Source: an uncultured Bacteroides sp.
Lineage (GTDB): Bacteria; Bacteroidota; Bacteroidia; Bacteroidales; UBA932
NCBI GenBank assembly: GCA_945874355.1
Contig: CAMCGB010000004.1
Span: 103,596 to 167,595, forward strand
Direction: 5' to 3'
DNA: 64,000 nucleotides
Positions within the stretch are counted from its first letter, which is position 1. Every line of letters begins with the position of its first letter. Shown here piece by piece: positions 55,941 to 63,905 of this stretch. A program made the translations under genes and the position numbers. The notes beneath the pieces were generated by a model that searched no databases, was not told the origin of the DNA, and was given only the letters and a program-made list of their open reading frames with translations.

Positions 55941-55948
55941 TATTTTTG
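55941..55948 (+). promoter_or_regulatory. Promoter -7 element for kdgK-eda-exuT
   Basis: TATTTTTG matches TAnnTTTG and lies 27 bases before the kdgK ATG. Confidence 0.55.
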
Positions 55949-55975
55949 CCTTCCGATTATCACAATTCTCAAAAT

Positions 55976-57001
55976 ATGGCAAAAATCATCACTTTCGGAG
56001 AAATCATGCTCCGACTCAGCCCCGAGGGTAACGACAGATTCATCCAGGCGGACAGTTTCCGCATCATCCCCGGTGGCGGCGAGGCCAACGTTGCCGTCAG
56101 TCTTGCAAATTACGGCCACGACGCCTATTATGTCAGCAAGCTTCCCAAGCACGAAATCGGTCAGATTGCAGTGAACGCCCTGCGCAAGTACGGCGTCAAG
56201 ACCGACTACATCGCAAGAGGCGGCGACAGGGTAGGACTCTACTACGCCGAAACAGGAGCCTCCATGAGGCCTTCAAAGGTCATTTATGACAGGGCGCACA
56301 GCGCCATTGCAGAGGCCGAAGCTTCAGACTTTGATTTCGATGCCATCATGGAAGGAGCCAGCTGGTTCCACTGGTCCGGCATCTCTCCCGCCATCTCCGA
56401 CAAGGCCGCCGAGCTCACAAGACTCGCCTGCGAGGCAGCCAAGCGCCACGGAGTGACCGTGTCGGTTGACCTGAACTTCCGCAAGAAGCTCTGGACCTCG
56501 GAGAAAGCCATCTCCATAATGCGTCCCCTTATGAAATATGTGGACGTGTGCATAGGCAACGAGGAGGACGCAGAGCTCTGCCTGGGATTCAAGCCCGACG
56601 CTGACGTTGAAGCAGGAAGCACCGACGCGGCAGGATACGAGGGCATTTTCCGCCAGATGATGCAGGAGTTCGGATTCAAGTATGTGGTATCCACCCTTCG
56701 CGAGTCATATTCAGCCACTTTCAACGGCTGGAAGGCCCTCATCTACGACGGCAAGGAGTTCTACCAGTCCAAGAGATACGAGATCAATCCCATAATTGAC
56801 CGTGTGGGCGGCGGAGACTCTTTCTCCGGAGGCCTGATTCACGGAATGCTCAAATACCCCGGCGACCAGGCATCAGCCCTCGAGTTCGCAGTTGCGGCTT
56901 CCGCCCTCAAGCATACCATCAACGGTGACTTCAACCTCGTAAGCGAGGCAGAAGTGCTCAGCCTTGCAGGCGGCAATGCCAACGGAAGAGTACAGAGATA
57001 A
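55976..57001 (+). CDS. kdgK: 2-keto-3-deoxygluconate kinase (PfkB family)
   Basis: A 341-residue ribokinase-fold kinase that phosphorylates 2-keto-3-deoxygluconate to KDPG. The start at 55976 gives MAKIITFGEIMLRLSP, the family N-terminus; the frame is open to 55838, but that part covers the promoter. Substrate-site GGGEANVAVSLANYG and the C-terminal PfkB signature DRVGGGDSFSGGLIHG with the catalytic Asp are present. It leads the operon with the aldolase (12 bases away) and the ExuT transporter, which supports the assignment. Confidence 0.92.
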   Translation: MAKIITFGEIMLRLSPEGNDRFIQADSFRIIPGGGEANVAVSLANYGHDAYYVSKLPKHEIGQIAVNALRKYGVKTDYIARGGDRVGLYYAETGASMRPSKVIYDRAHSAIAEAEASDFDFDAIMEGASWFHWSGISPAISDKAAELTRLACEAAKRHGVTVSVDLNFRKKLWTSEKAISIMRPLMKYVDVCIGNEEDAELCLGFKPDADVEAGSTDAAGYEGIFRQMMQEFGFKYVVSTLRESYSATFNGWKALIYDGKEFYQSKRYEINPIIDRVGGGDSFSGGLIHGMLKYPGDQASALEFAVAASALKHTINGDFNLVSEAEVLSLAGGNANGRVQR

Positions 57002-57013
57002 CACTCAATTACA

Positions 57014-57679
57014 ATGGCAAAATACAACAAAATCCAAGTTCTTGAGGCGATGATGTCCACCGGCATCGTCCCCGTCTTCTACAATGCTGACCTGGAAGTC
57101 AGCAAGAATGTCCTGAAAGCCTGCTACGAAGGCGGCATCAGGGCTTTCGAGTTCGCCAACAGAGGCGACTTCGCCCACGAGGTGTTCGGAGAGCTTGTAA
57201 AATACGCCAACAGCGAGCTCCCCGGAATGATTCTGGGTATAGGTTCAGTGGTCGATCCCGGCACCGCTTCGCTTTATCTGCAGCTCGGAGCCAACTTCAT
57301 CGTAGGACCTCTTTTCAACCCTGAAATCGCTCCCATCTGCAACCGCAGGCTCGTTCCCTACTGCCCCGGCTGCGGCAGTGTATCTGAGGTAGGTCAGGCC
57401 CAGCAGGCAGGCTGCGACGTGTGCAAAATCTTCCCCGGAGATGTGCTCGGAGCCAAATTCGTCAAAGGCATCAAGGCTCCTATGCCCTGGACCCAGATGA
57501 TGGTGACCGGCGGCGTCAAGCCCGAGAGGGAGAACCTCGAAGCCTGGTTCAAGGCCGGAGTGAGCTGCGTCGGAATGGGCTCGAACCTCTTCCCCAAGGA
57601 TGCCATCAAGGCAGGAGACTGGGCAAGAATCACAAAGCTCTGCAAGGAAGCGCTGGACATCGTCAAAGAAGTAAGATAA
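57014..57679 (+). CDS. eda: 2-dehydro-3-deoxy-6-phosphogluconate (KDPG) aldolase
   Basis: A 221-residue class I aldolase that splits KDPG into pyruvate and glyceraldehyde 3-phosphate. The Schiff-base lysine is K138 in [13 protein letters not shown] and the catalytic glutamate is E46 in AFEFANRG. The phosphate loop GGVKP and the final GMGSNLFP fit the family. Some relatives also act on 2-keto-4-hydroxyglutarate. It is translated 12 bases after kdgK. Confidence 0.92.
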   Translation: MAKYNKIQVLEAMMSTGIVPVFYNADLEVSKNVLKACYEGGIRAFEFANRGDFAHEVFGELVKYANSELPGMILGIGSVVDPGTASLYLQLGANFIVGPLFNPEIAPICNRRLVPYCPGCGSVSEVGQAQQAGCDVCKIFPGDVLGAKFVKGIKAPMPWTQMMVTGGVKPERENLEAWFKAGVSCVGMGSNLFPKDAIKAGDWARITKLCKEALDIVKEVR

Positions 57680-57691
57680 ACCTTTATTAAT

Positions 57692-59167
57692 ATGAGTACA
57701 CAGAAAAAACTGATGACCAACTGGCGTTGGTGGATGGTAGCACTGCTGTTCATCGCCACCACCGTCAACTACATGGACCGTCAGGTGCTGTCCCTCACCT
57801 GGAAGGACTTCATCGCTCCTGAGTTCCATTGGACCGACAACGACTACGGTACCATCACCGCCCTCTTCTCCATCATCTACGCTGTATGTATGCTGTTTGC
57901 AGGCAAGTTCGTAGATTGGATGGGAACCAAGAAGGGTTACCTCTGGGCCATTGGAATATGGTCTACCGGCGCCTGCCTCCACGCAATCTGCGGATGGGCC
58001 ACCTGCCATCTTGAAGGCTATGAGTCTATCGCCGCAATGCAGGCCGTCGAGACCGGAAGCGCAGCCGCACTTGCCATAGCATCGACCAGCGTATGGCTGT
58101 TCATCGCTGCACGAGCCGTACTGGCTCTCGGTGAAGCGGGCAACTTCCCTGCCGCCATCAAGACCACTGCCGAGTACTTCCCCAAGAAGGACCGCGCTTT
58201 CGCCACCTCTATTTTCAATGCCGGTGCTTCTGTAGGTGCCCTCGTCGCTCCTGCAACCATTCCCCTTCTCGCCCAGTTCTTCAAGGACAGAGGCGTAGGC
58301 GGCGGCTGGGAGATGGCATTCATCATCATCGGTGCCCTCGGTTACATCTGGATGGGTCTCTGGGTATTTATGTATGAGAAGCCTGAAAAGAGCAAGCACG
58401 TCAACCAGGCCGAGCTCGACTACATCCACCAGGATGACGAAGTTGAAGCAAAGCCTGAGGTTAAGGAAGAGAAGAAAGAAAAGCAGATCTCCCTCTGGAA
58501 GTGCTTCACTTTCAAGCAGACCTGGGCTTTCATCACCGGTAAGTTCTTCACCGACGGTGTATGGTGGTTCTTCCTCTTCTGGGCTCCTGCATACTTCTCT
58601 GACCAGTTCGGATACCACTCTTCTTCAGGAATGGGTGTAGCCCTGATCACTACCCTGTATGCAATTGTTACTATCCTGTCCATCTTCGGAGGCTATCTTC
58701 CCAAGCTCTTTGTCGAGAAGAAGGGTATGAACCCCTACAACGGACGTATGCTTGCGATGCTCATCTTCGCATTCATTCCTATCGTTGCCCTCTTCGCCCA
58801 GCCTCTCGGAGCCAAGTCAGCCTGGTGGCCCGCAATCCTTATCGGTTTGGCCGGAGCAGCTCACCAGGCATGGAGTGCCAACCTCTTCTCCACCATCGGT
58901 GACATGTTCCCGAAGAGCGCCGTCGCCACCATCACCGGTATCGGCGGTATGGCCGGAGGTATAGGTTCGTTCTTCATCCAGAAGGGTGCAGGTATGCTCT
59001 TCACCGCTACCGACAAGATGGGCGAGGCTTTCAACTTCCTCGGTTTCGCAGGAAAGCAGGGAGGCTACTTCATCATGTTCTGCTTCTGCGGCGTGGCTTA
59101 TCTGCTCGCTTGGGTTATCATGAAGACTCTCGTGCCCAAGTACAAGCCTATCGTAGTCAAGGACTAG
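57692..59167 (+). CDS. exuT: Hexuronate transporter, ExuT-type MFS permease
   Basis: A 491-residue inner-membrane permease of the anion:cation symporter group of the major facilitator superfamily. Twelve membrane helices can be followed; helix 1 ends in the ExuT-like NYMDRQVLSLTWKDF and a charged loop (about 230-270, lysine and glutamate rich) separates the two halves. It should import galacturonate, glucuronate or DKI for the kdgK-eda pathway just upstream. A strong terminator follows. Confidence 0.92.
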   Translation: MSTQKKLMTNWRWWMVALLFIATTVNYMDRQVLSLTWKDFIAPEFHWTDNDYGTITALFSIIYAVCMLFAGKFVDWMGTKKGYLWAIGIWSTGACLHAICGWATCHLEGYESIAAMQAVETGSAAALAIASTSVWLFIAARAVLALGEAGNFPAAIKTTAEYFPKKDRAFATSIFNAGASVGALVAPATIPLLAQFFKDRGVGGGWEMAFIIIGALGYIWMGLWVFMYEKPEKSKHVNQAELDYIHQDDEVEAKPEVKEEKKEKQISLWKCFTFKQTWAFITGKFFTDGVWWFFLFWAPAYFSDQFGYHSSSGMGVALITTLYAIVTILSIFGGYLPKLFVEKKGMNPYNGRMLAMLIFAFIPIVALFAQPLGAKSAWWPAILIGLAGAAHQAWSANLFSTIGDMFPKSAVATITGIGGMAGGIGSFFIQKGAGMLFTATDKMGEAFNFLGFAGKQGGYFIMFCFCGVAYLLAWVIMKTLVPKYKPIVVKD

Positions 59168-59189
59168 TTTCCTTTCCGAATAAGTACAC

Positions 59190-59226
59190 AAGCCTGCACC
59201 CCGAAAGGATGCAGGCTTTTTCCATT
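59190..59226 (+). terminator. Intrinsic terminator after exuT
   Basis: AAGCCTGCA (59190-59198) pairs with TGCAGGCTT (59210-59218) and is followed by a T-rich stretch (TTTTTCCATTTTT), 22 bases after the exuT stop. Confidence 0.88.
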
Positions 59227-59348
59227 TTTAATAATAACCTCACTGTGCTTCGCAGCAGAGTTTGTGCAAAAATAAGTTGATTGGGCTGTCATTCGGCCTT
59301 GGAGGCGTATCCAATCTGTTGACATGTAACCCTTTCCGATACTGCATC

Positions 59349-59573
59349 TTTCAATTTCGTATACCTATTATTCCTGATTTTCCACTTTCGGTTTTTCTGG
59401 ACGGCCTCGTCTCTGGGTGACTGGCTTGACCTTGGAGACGTAGAGCGGAGCGCAGCCATCGGGGATGGTGAAGCCGAAGGCCTTGCAGATATAAACCTTT
59501 GACCCGACGAACGGAGTGATGAACTTCATCTTGCCTGTGTGCTCAATACAGCGGATTGTACGCATCTCGGCGA
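59349..59573 (-). mobile_element. 3'-end fragment of an IS1634-type element
   Basis: The sequence from TTTCAATTTCGTATACC onwards is about 90 percent identical by eye to the end of the complete element at 60538-62478 and encodes the last 65 or so transposase residues (59368-59565, MRTIRCIEHTGKMKFITPFVG...). Homology stops at 59573. It is an older, truncated copy. Confidence 0.85.
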
Positions 59574-59777
59574 CGGATAAATAGAAAAAGGCAGGTTATC
59601 GTTGGAATTGATGCCTGCCCTTTTCATACGATTGCGGTCATAGACCTTTTTGGACTTGTGTGTCAACTTGCGCATTGAGATCTGCTTCCCGTGGCGCTCA
59701 ATTTCCTCTGCTCTCGAAGCCCTGCGGTTGGCCAGAAGAAAATCCTTTTCGGTGATCCGCAGTTTTCTGTTCTTCAT
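59574..59777 (-). CDS. Small basic protein, 3' end replaced by the IS fragment
   Basis: About 67 residues starting MKNRKLRITEKDFLLANRRA, rich in Lys and Arg (KLTHKSKKVYDRNRMKR). Similar short basic proteins of unknown function are frequent in Bacteroidales. The native tail seems to be DNLPFS; after it the frame runs into the IS fragment and continues in a wrong frame to a stop at 59526. It has its own promoter at 59797-59804. It may still be expressed with an altered C-terminus. Confidence 0.55.
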
Positions 59778-59796
59778 TTGTCTTGGTGTTTCGCTA

Positions 59797-59804
59797 CAAA
59801 TATA
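59797..59804 (-). promoter_or_regulatory. Promoter -7 element for the small basic protein
   Basis: TATATTTG on the - strand, 19 bases upstream of the ATG at 59777, matches TAnnTTTG. Confidence 0.5.
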
Positions 59805-59827
59805 CGCCTTTTCGAGCGATTATCAAG

Positions 59828-60130
59828 GATGAAGGACCGACCAAGAGAAAACCCCCAGTTCTCCAAGTTCGTCAATATCAGATTATATAGTGATTGTCAA
59901 TGCTGGCCAGGCCTGCATCTGCAACCGGTACGGAGGAGTCAGAAATAGAGTCGGAGAATACGGAGCTACCATCGCCAACATTTCTCCAGACAGAGAATAC
60001 TTTGTGGTATCATATAGAGATTACGTCTGCATCTTCAGATGGGACGGCGGAATGTACCGTAGAATCTGTCCAGGCTTCAATGTCGCGGGTGCATATTTCA
60101 GTGGCTCCGATCGTATTGTCATCAACAAGG
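59828..60130 (+). pseudogene. Propeller-like coding fragment without start or end
   Basis: One + strand frame reads GATIANISPDREYFVVSYRD, then YVCIFRWDGGMYR and AGAYFSGSDRIVINKV, which resembles a WD40-type blade. It has no credible start (a TGA lies at 59830) and runs into the FMN-reductase remnant in a different frame. It looks like a piece of a lost gene. Confidence 0.35.
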
Positions 60131-60508
60131 TCGGCGGAGGTGGCGGAGTCCGATGCCCTCTGGATATTCTCCCCGGAATACAACTACAGTTACCCCGGCC
60201 ATCTGAAGAATCTCATTGACTGGCTCTCACGTCCGCTTGTAGCCGGCGACCGTCAGACTCCGCTTGCCATCAATGGCAAGAAAGTTGCGCTGAGCGGAGC
60301 CGGAGGTGCGGCGGGTACAGCCAAGTGCCGAGAGAAACTGACTGAACTGCTCACCCTGCCATTCATTCGGGCCGATGTGATGACTGAGCCACAGACGGGG
60401 ATTCAACTCAGCAAGGAAGCCTGGACGGAAGGGCGAATGGTTCTGAATGAAGCGCAGAGGGAGAGTCTGAAATTACAGGTGGCCGCTTTCCTGAAATACC
60501 TTGGATAA
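60131..60508 (+). pseudogene. NAD(P)H-dependent FMN reductase, C-terminal remnant
   Basis: From about codon 60134 the frame reads AEVAESDALWIFSPEYNYSY, then GHLKNLIDWLSRPL, GKKVALSGAGG and a helical tail ending AAFLKYLG. These are typical of the flavodoxin-fold FMN reductase family from its middle onwards. The first half, with the phosphate-binding GSxRxxS loop, is missing and replaced by the propeller-like fragment; an ATG at 59894 gives a fused frame, but its N-terminal part is not family sequence. Non-functional remnant most likely. Confidence 0.7.
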
Positions 60509-60537
60509 GAAATAATATCTCACAACAACAATAATAA

Positions 60538-62478
60538 TCTGAGTATTTCAATTTCGTATACCTATAATTCCTGATTTTCCACTTTCGGGTTGGCAGGACG
60601 GCCTCGTTTCCGGGTGACCGGCTTGGCTTTGGAGACATAGACCGGAGCGCAGCCGTCGGGGATGGTGAAGCCGAAGGCCTTGCAGATATCAACCTGTGAC
60701 CCGACGAACGGAGTGATGAACTTCATCTTGCCTGTGTGCTCAATACAGCGGATTGTACGCATCTCGGCGAGGACAGCCTCGGTAGAAGAGAACTTCTTGC
60801 GCAGAACATCGTCCTTCTGCCATACCGAGCGAACGTATGAGGCAAGGATGAGACCCACGAAGTAGATGAACATGCGACCTCTCTTTCCGCCTTCGGACCA
60901 TGTCCTGAGGCGGTCGTGGCCGAGAGGACCTTTCTGGAGTGCGAAGCACTTCTCCTGCTCGTCACGCATGCCGTAGTTGTTCATAGCCTGTAGAGGATCC
61001 ATATCCACGCCGATGGTCTTGCTGGCAAAGAAGCCTGCAGTAAGGAGCATGGTGTCGAGCTTCTTCTGGTTTACGACGTATGACTTTACACTGTCGTCAT
61101 CATTGAAGGTTATCTCAAGAAGGTTGAACCTCTTGGCTGTATCCTCGCGGTCTGCGACCGGCTCCTTGGATGCAATCATACGGTCCACTTCGGCAGATTG
61201 TTCTGCCACCGAGTGTTGTATATCACATATCTTCTCGCCGCGTTTGAGCGGGTTATAGTACAGGTTCAGCTTGTATTTGTTGGCCTTGATCACGTTGTCG
61301 CCGTTGCCGCCGACCGAGTAGTCCATGTCATACTGGGCATAGTAAAGATTGTCCTTCGGAGCGATTGTCATATCTTGAGGGAAGCCATGACTCATGTCGA
61401 TCTCCTTTATCTTGCCGAGAACGTCACTGCCGGACACTTTCACGCTCGTGATAACCTTCTGACCTTTGGCGATATACAGTTCCAGGTTCTTCATCGACTC
61501 ATATCCTCTGTCGGTAATGAGAACGAGGTTCTTGAAGCCGGCATGTTCGAGCTCCTTCATGATGAGCTCGATGGTCCTGCAATCGGGCATGTTGCCCGGC
61601 AGTTCCTTGTAGTAGATCGGCATGTGCGATGTGAGCGAGTACACAACCACCTCAAGGGTCTGTCTCAGTGGCATATGCTCCTTGTTCTTGCCCCAGCGGA
61701 TGTCAACAAGGTTGAAGCCGTAGGTGGACATGGAGGTGGAGTCAACGGCACAGAGTTCATCCTTGCCGACCCTCTTCGCCCGGCAGCGGAACAGGTCCAT
61801 CCTGTTCTTCTCCGTTATGCTCTGAGTCAAGCGGGTGATATTGACGCTGTTGAGTTCGTGCTCCGAAGGGGCCTTCACCTCTTTCTGCCACTGGCTCAGC
61901 TGGTTGTATGACAGGTTCTCGATGAACGGGAAGTAGGCCATCGTAAGCACGTCGTTGACCATTTCATTGTTGCCACCAAGAACTTTGAGCAGATCATCCT
62001 TGACACCTGTTGCTTCCGCGACCTTGTCAAGAAGCCACGTCGCACCATATTGGCGGTCGACATCGTCATCCTGATACGACACGCGGCCTCTCCTGCGAGC
62101 GCTCGACAGTTCGGATATCTCACTCATGTCCCAGTCGGATGGAAAGATGAGTTTGTTGCGCTCAGCAACAGAAGCATAGAAGTAGTTCGTTCCGGGGTGG
62201 AAGCGATTACCATCCTCAAGCGTTCCCCAATGCTTGTAAGTATACTGCTTCTTCCCGTTCTCTCCAACCGTGAAGACTTTGGTTGAAGCGTATCTGTGTT
62301 TGCCCAAAGTGTGAACTATCACCTTGTACTGAGTGTCTTTATTGACTGGTCTGCCGAGTGCCATATGCTGTTTCTTTACGGGTATAAATATACCTATAAA
62401 GATTGACATGTGCAAGAGTTTTATGATTTATTTTCAATTATTTACGACTTTTAGGTATAAGAGTTTGAAAAACTCAGA
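60538..62478 (-). mobile_element. Complete IS1634-type insertion sequence with 7-bp target duplication
   Basis: Imperfect terminal inverted repeats begin TCTGAGTATTTCAATTTC (60538 on) and, on the opposite end, TCTGAGTTTTTCAAACTC (ending 62478); both then share TATACCTA. The flanks carry the direct repeat ATAATAA at 60531-60537 and 62479-62485. The 1941-base element holds one transposase gene. The intact target duplication suggests a recent insertion between the FMN-reductase remnant and the winged-helix gene. Confidence 0.85.
60562..62364 (-). CDS. IS1634-family DDE transposase
   Basis: A 600-residue transposase of the IS4 superfamily. Start MALGRPVNKD at 62364 is preferred; the open frame to 62415 adds a hydrophobic stretch from the IS end. 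Catalytic aspartates are D208 (CAVDSTSMS) and D285 (LITDRGYES); the Glu is in the MRDEQEKCFALQKG motif about residue 485. No frameshift or stop was seen, so it should be active. Its last 65 residues recur in the fragment at 59368-59565. Confidence 0.93.
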   Translation of the reverse strand: MALGRPVNKDTQYKVIVHTLGKHRYASTKVFTVGENGKKQYTYKHWGTLEDGNRFHPGTNYFYASVAERNKLIFPSDWDMSEISELSSARRRGRVSYQDDDVDRQYGATWLLDKVAEATGVKDDLLKVLGGNNEMVNDVLTMAYFPFIENLSYNQLSQWQKEVKAPSEHELNSVNITRLTQSITEKNRMDLFRCRAKRVGKDELCAVDSTSMSTYGFNLVDIRWGKNKEHMPLRQTLEVVVYSLTSHMPIYYKELPGNMPDCRTIELIMKELEHAGFKNLVLITDRGYESMKNLELYIAKGQKVITSVKVSGSDVLGKIKEIDMSHGFPQDMTIAPKDNLYYAQYDMDYSVGGNGDNVIKANKYKLNLYYNPLKRGEKICDIQHSVAEQSAEVDRMIASKEPVADREDTAKRFNLLEITFNDDDSVKSYVVNQKKLDTMLLTAGFFASKTIGVDMDPLQAMNNYGMRDEQEKCFALQKGPLGHDRLRTWSEGGKRGRMFIYFVGLILASYVRSVWQKDDVLRKKFSSTEAVLAEMRTIRCIEHTGKMKFITPFVGSQVDICKAFGFTIPDGCAPVYVSKAKPVTRKRGRPANPKVENQEL

Positions 62479-62499
62479 ATAATAAACAGGCACAAAAGT

Positions 62500-62682
62500 A
62501 TGAAAGAGACAATTGAAAAGGTCCTCGAGACCATGCGCAGCGCTGGCAAGCCTGTGTCTGCCGGTGAAGTGGCCACCCTTTCCGGACTCGATCGCAAGGA
62601 GGTGGACAAGGCTTTCGCCCAGCTCAAGAAAGACGGGGCCATCGTATCCCCGGTCCGCTGCAAGTGGCAGCCTGCCGAATAA
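62500..62682 (+). CDS. Small winged-helix protein
   Basis: Sixty residues forming one wHTH domain: helix (ETIEKVLETMRSAGKPVS), recognition region (GEVATLSGLDRKEVDKAFAQ) and wing (KDGAIVSPVRCKWQ). Such single-domain proteins are common in Bacteroidales and are of unknown role, possibly DNA-binding. The IS element ends 22 bases upstream and probably separates it from its native promoter. Confidence 0.7.
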   Translation: MKETIEKVLETMRSAGKPVSAGEVATLSGLDRKEVDKAFAQLKKDGAIVSPVRCKWQPAE

Positions 62683-62704
62683 AGCTAGTCATATGCTTCA
62701 GAAG

Positions 62705-62745
62705 AAGGGAGGTCATCAAGTTCACGGCCTCCCCTTTTGTTATTT
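62705..62745 (+). terminator. Terminator after the winged-helix gene
   Basis: GGGAGG (62707-62712) pairs with CCTCCC (62728-62733) and is followed by TTTTGTTATTTCTTT. It slightly overlaps the end of the convergent Fic gene. Confidence 0.6.
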
Positions 62746-63786
62746 CTTTACATAGGCTGTGGCCCTGCCGCTTCCTGTCTTCTCGATGTAACCGTCAGAA
62801 ACCAAATCGGCCAAGGTGCGCTCTATGGTCGTCAGGCTGATATCGGGGCAGGCCTGGGCGATTTCTTTTTTGGTGATCTTCCCGGGAGTGCGCTCGATGA
62901 TGGCCTTGATGCGCTCGGGTTTGGACACTTTGCGGTAACGGAGGTGTTCCACACGGTCTTCGAACTCGTTATAGGCCTTGACCACGATACCGAGCATATA
63001 TTTGAGGAAGGGCAGGTAGTCATTTCCGTCATCGTGCCAGTTCTGGGAGCTGGCCTGCAGGGCCTCGTAGTAAGAATCCTTGCTCTTCTCGATAAGCATC
63101 TCAATACTGATATACTTGCCAACGATGAATCCGGAACGGTACAGGAGCAAGAGTGTAAGGAGGCGGCTCATACGGCCGTTTCCGTCATTGAAAGGATGGA
63201 TACACAAGAAGTCCAGAACGAACACCGGCATCAGGAGGAGCGGATCGTATGTGCCGGCTTCGATAGCCTCGTTGTATCTGGTACAGAGGTTCAGCATAGC
63301 ATCCGCAGTCTGGAAAGCCGGGACCGGACGGAAGCGGACAGTCTCCGTTCCATCTGCGTGCTTTTCCGCGATGATATTGTCGGAGTTCTTGTAAATGCCG
63401 CCCGCGGCACTGCTGCTGAAGGAATAGAGATTCCGGTGCAGTTGGAGGATGTTATTGGGGCGAGGGGCTATGTACTCATAGGATTCGTGGATGGTGGCCA
63501 GTACGTCTCGGTAGCCGGAAATCTCTTCCTCATTGCGATTGCGAGGCTTGACCTTTTCCTGGACGATCGCTTTCAGGCGTTCGTCCGTCGTATAGATACC
63601 CTCAATACGGTTGGAAGCGTCGGTACTCTGAATCTTGGCCACTTCCAGCAAGGCGGTAAGAACGTCAGGCTCCGCTTCGATGAAGAGTTCCTGGCGACCC
63701 CTGCATTCGTGCAGGCGGGTCAGAACGGCAACTACCTCCGGAGTGAGGAGATCTTTCGGGCGGTTTATGAAATCAAATTCGTGCAT
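62740..63786 (-). CDS. Fic-domain protein 2 with C-terminal helix-turn-helix
   Basis: A 348-residue Fic protein with the full consensus motif HPFNDGNGR (197-205) and the inhibitory motif SNRIEG (58-63) N-terminal, so class II. The N-terminal Fic_N-like region includes INRPKDLLTPEVVAVLTRLHECRG. A winged helix closes the protein (about 285-345, ITKKEIAQACPDISLTTIERTLADL). It probably AMPylates a protein target, unknown. It shares architecture but little sequence with the Fic protein at 47510, and lacks that protein's heptad linker. Confidence 0.9.
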   Translation of the reverse strand: MHEFDFINRPKDLLTPEVVAVLTRLHECRGRQELFIEAEPDVLTALLEVAKIQSTDASNRIEGIYTTDERLKAIVQEKVKPRNRNEEEISGYRDVLATIHESYEYIAPRPNNILQLHRNLYSFSSSAAGGIYKNSDNIIAEKHADGTETVRFRPVPAFQTADAMLNLCTRYNEAIEAGTYDPLLLMPVFVLDFLCIHPFNDGNGRMSRLLTLLLLYRSGFIVGKYISIEMLIEKSKDSYYEALQASSQNWHDDGNDYLPFLKYMLGIVVKAYNEFEDRVEHLRYRKVSKPERIKAIIERTPGKITKKEIAQACPDISLTTIERTLADLVSDGYIEKTGSGRATAYVKK

Positions 63787-63806
63787 AGCGCGTTCGGTTT
63801 ACAGGG

Positions 63807-63892
63807 CAAATATAGTGTTTTTCTGCCTCAAAAAAGAATTATCTGCATCAAATTTGAGAAAATGATGCAGAAAACCACTAGAATGAGGCAGA
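63807..63892 (-). promoter_or_regulatory. Fic-2 promoter with four TCTGCMTCA motifs as nested dyads
   Basis: On the - strand the -7 element TATATTTG is at 63807-63814. Upstream are TCTGCCTCA (63822-63830), TCTGCATCA (63842-63850), and the inverted TGATGCAGA (63863-63871) and TGAGGCAGA (63884-63892). Outer and inner pairs are exact inverted repeats sharing one centre near 63857, and successive copies start 20, 21 and 21 bases apart. This is a textbook form for a dimeric or oligomeric regulator site. Confidence 0.75.
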
Positions 63893-63905
63893 TTACTGTA
63901 TACCA

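Noticed and set aside
57245..58618. 457-residue frame on the - strand
   Set aside because: Lies opposite eda and exuT with low-complexity acidic sequence produced by their codon bias; not a gene.
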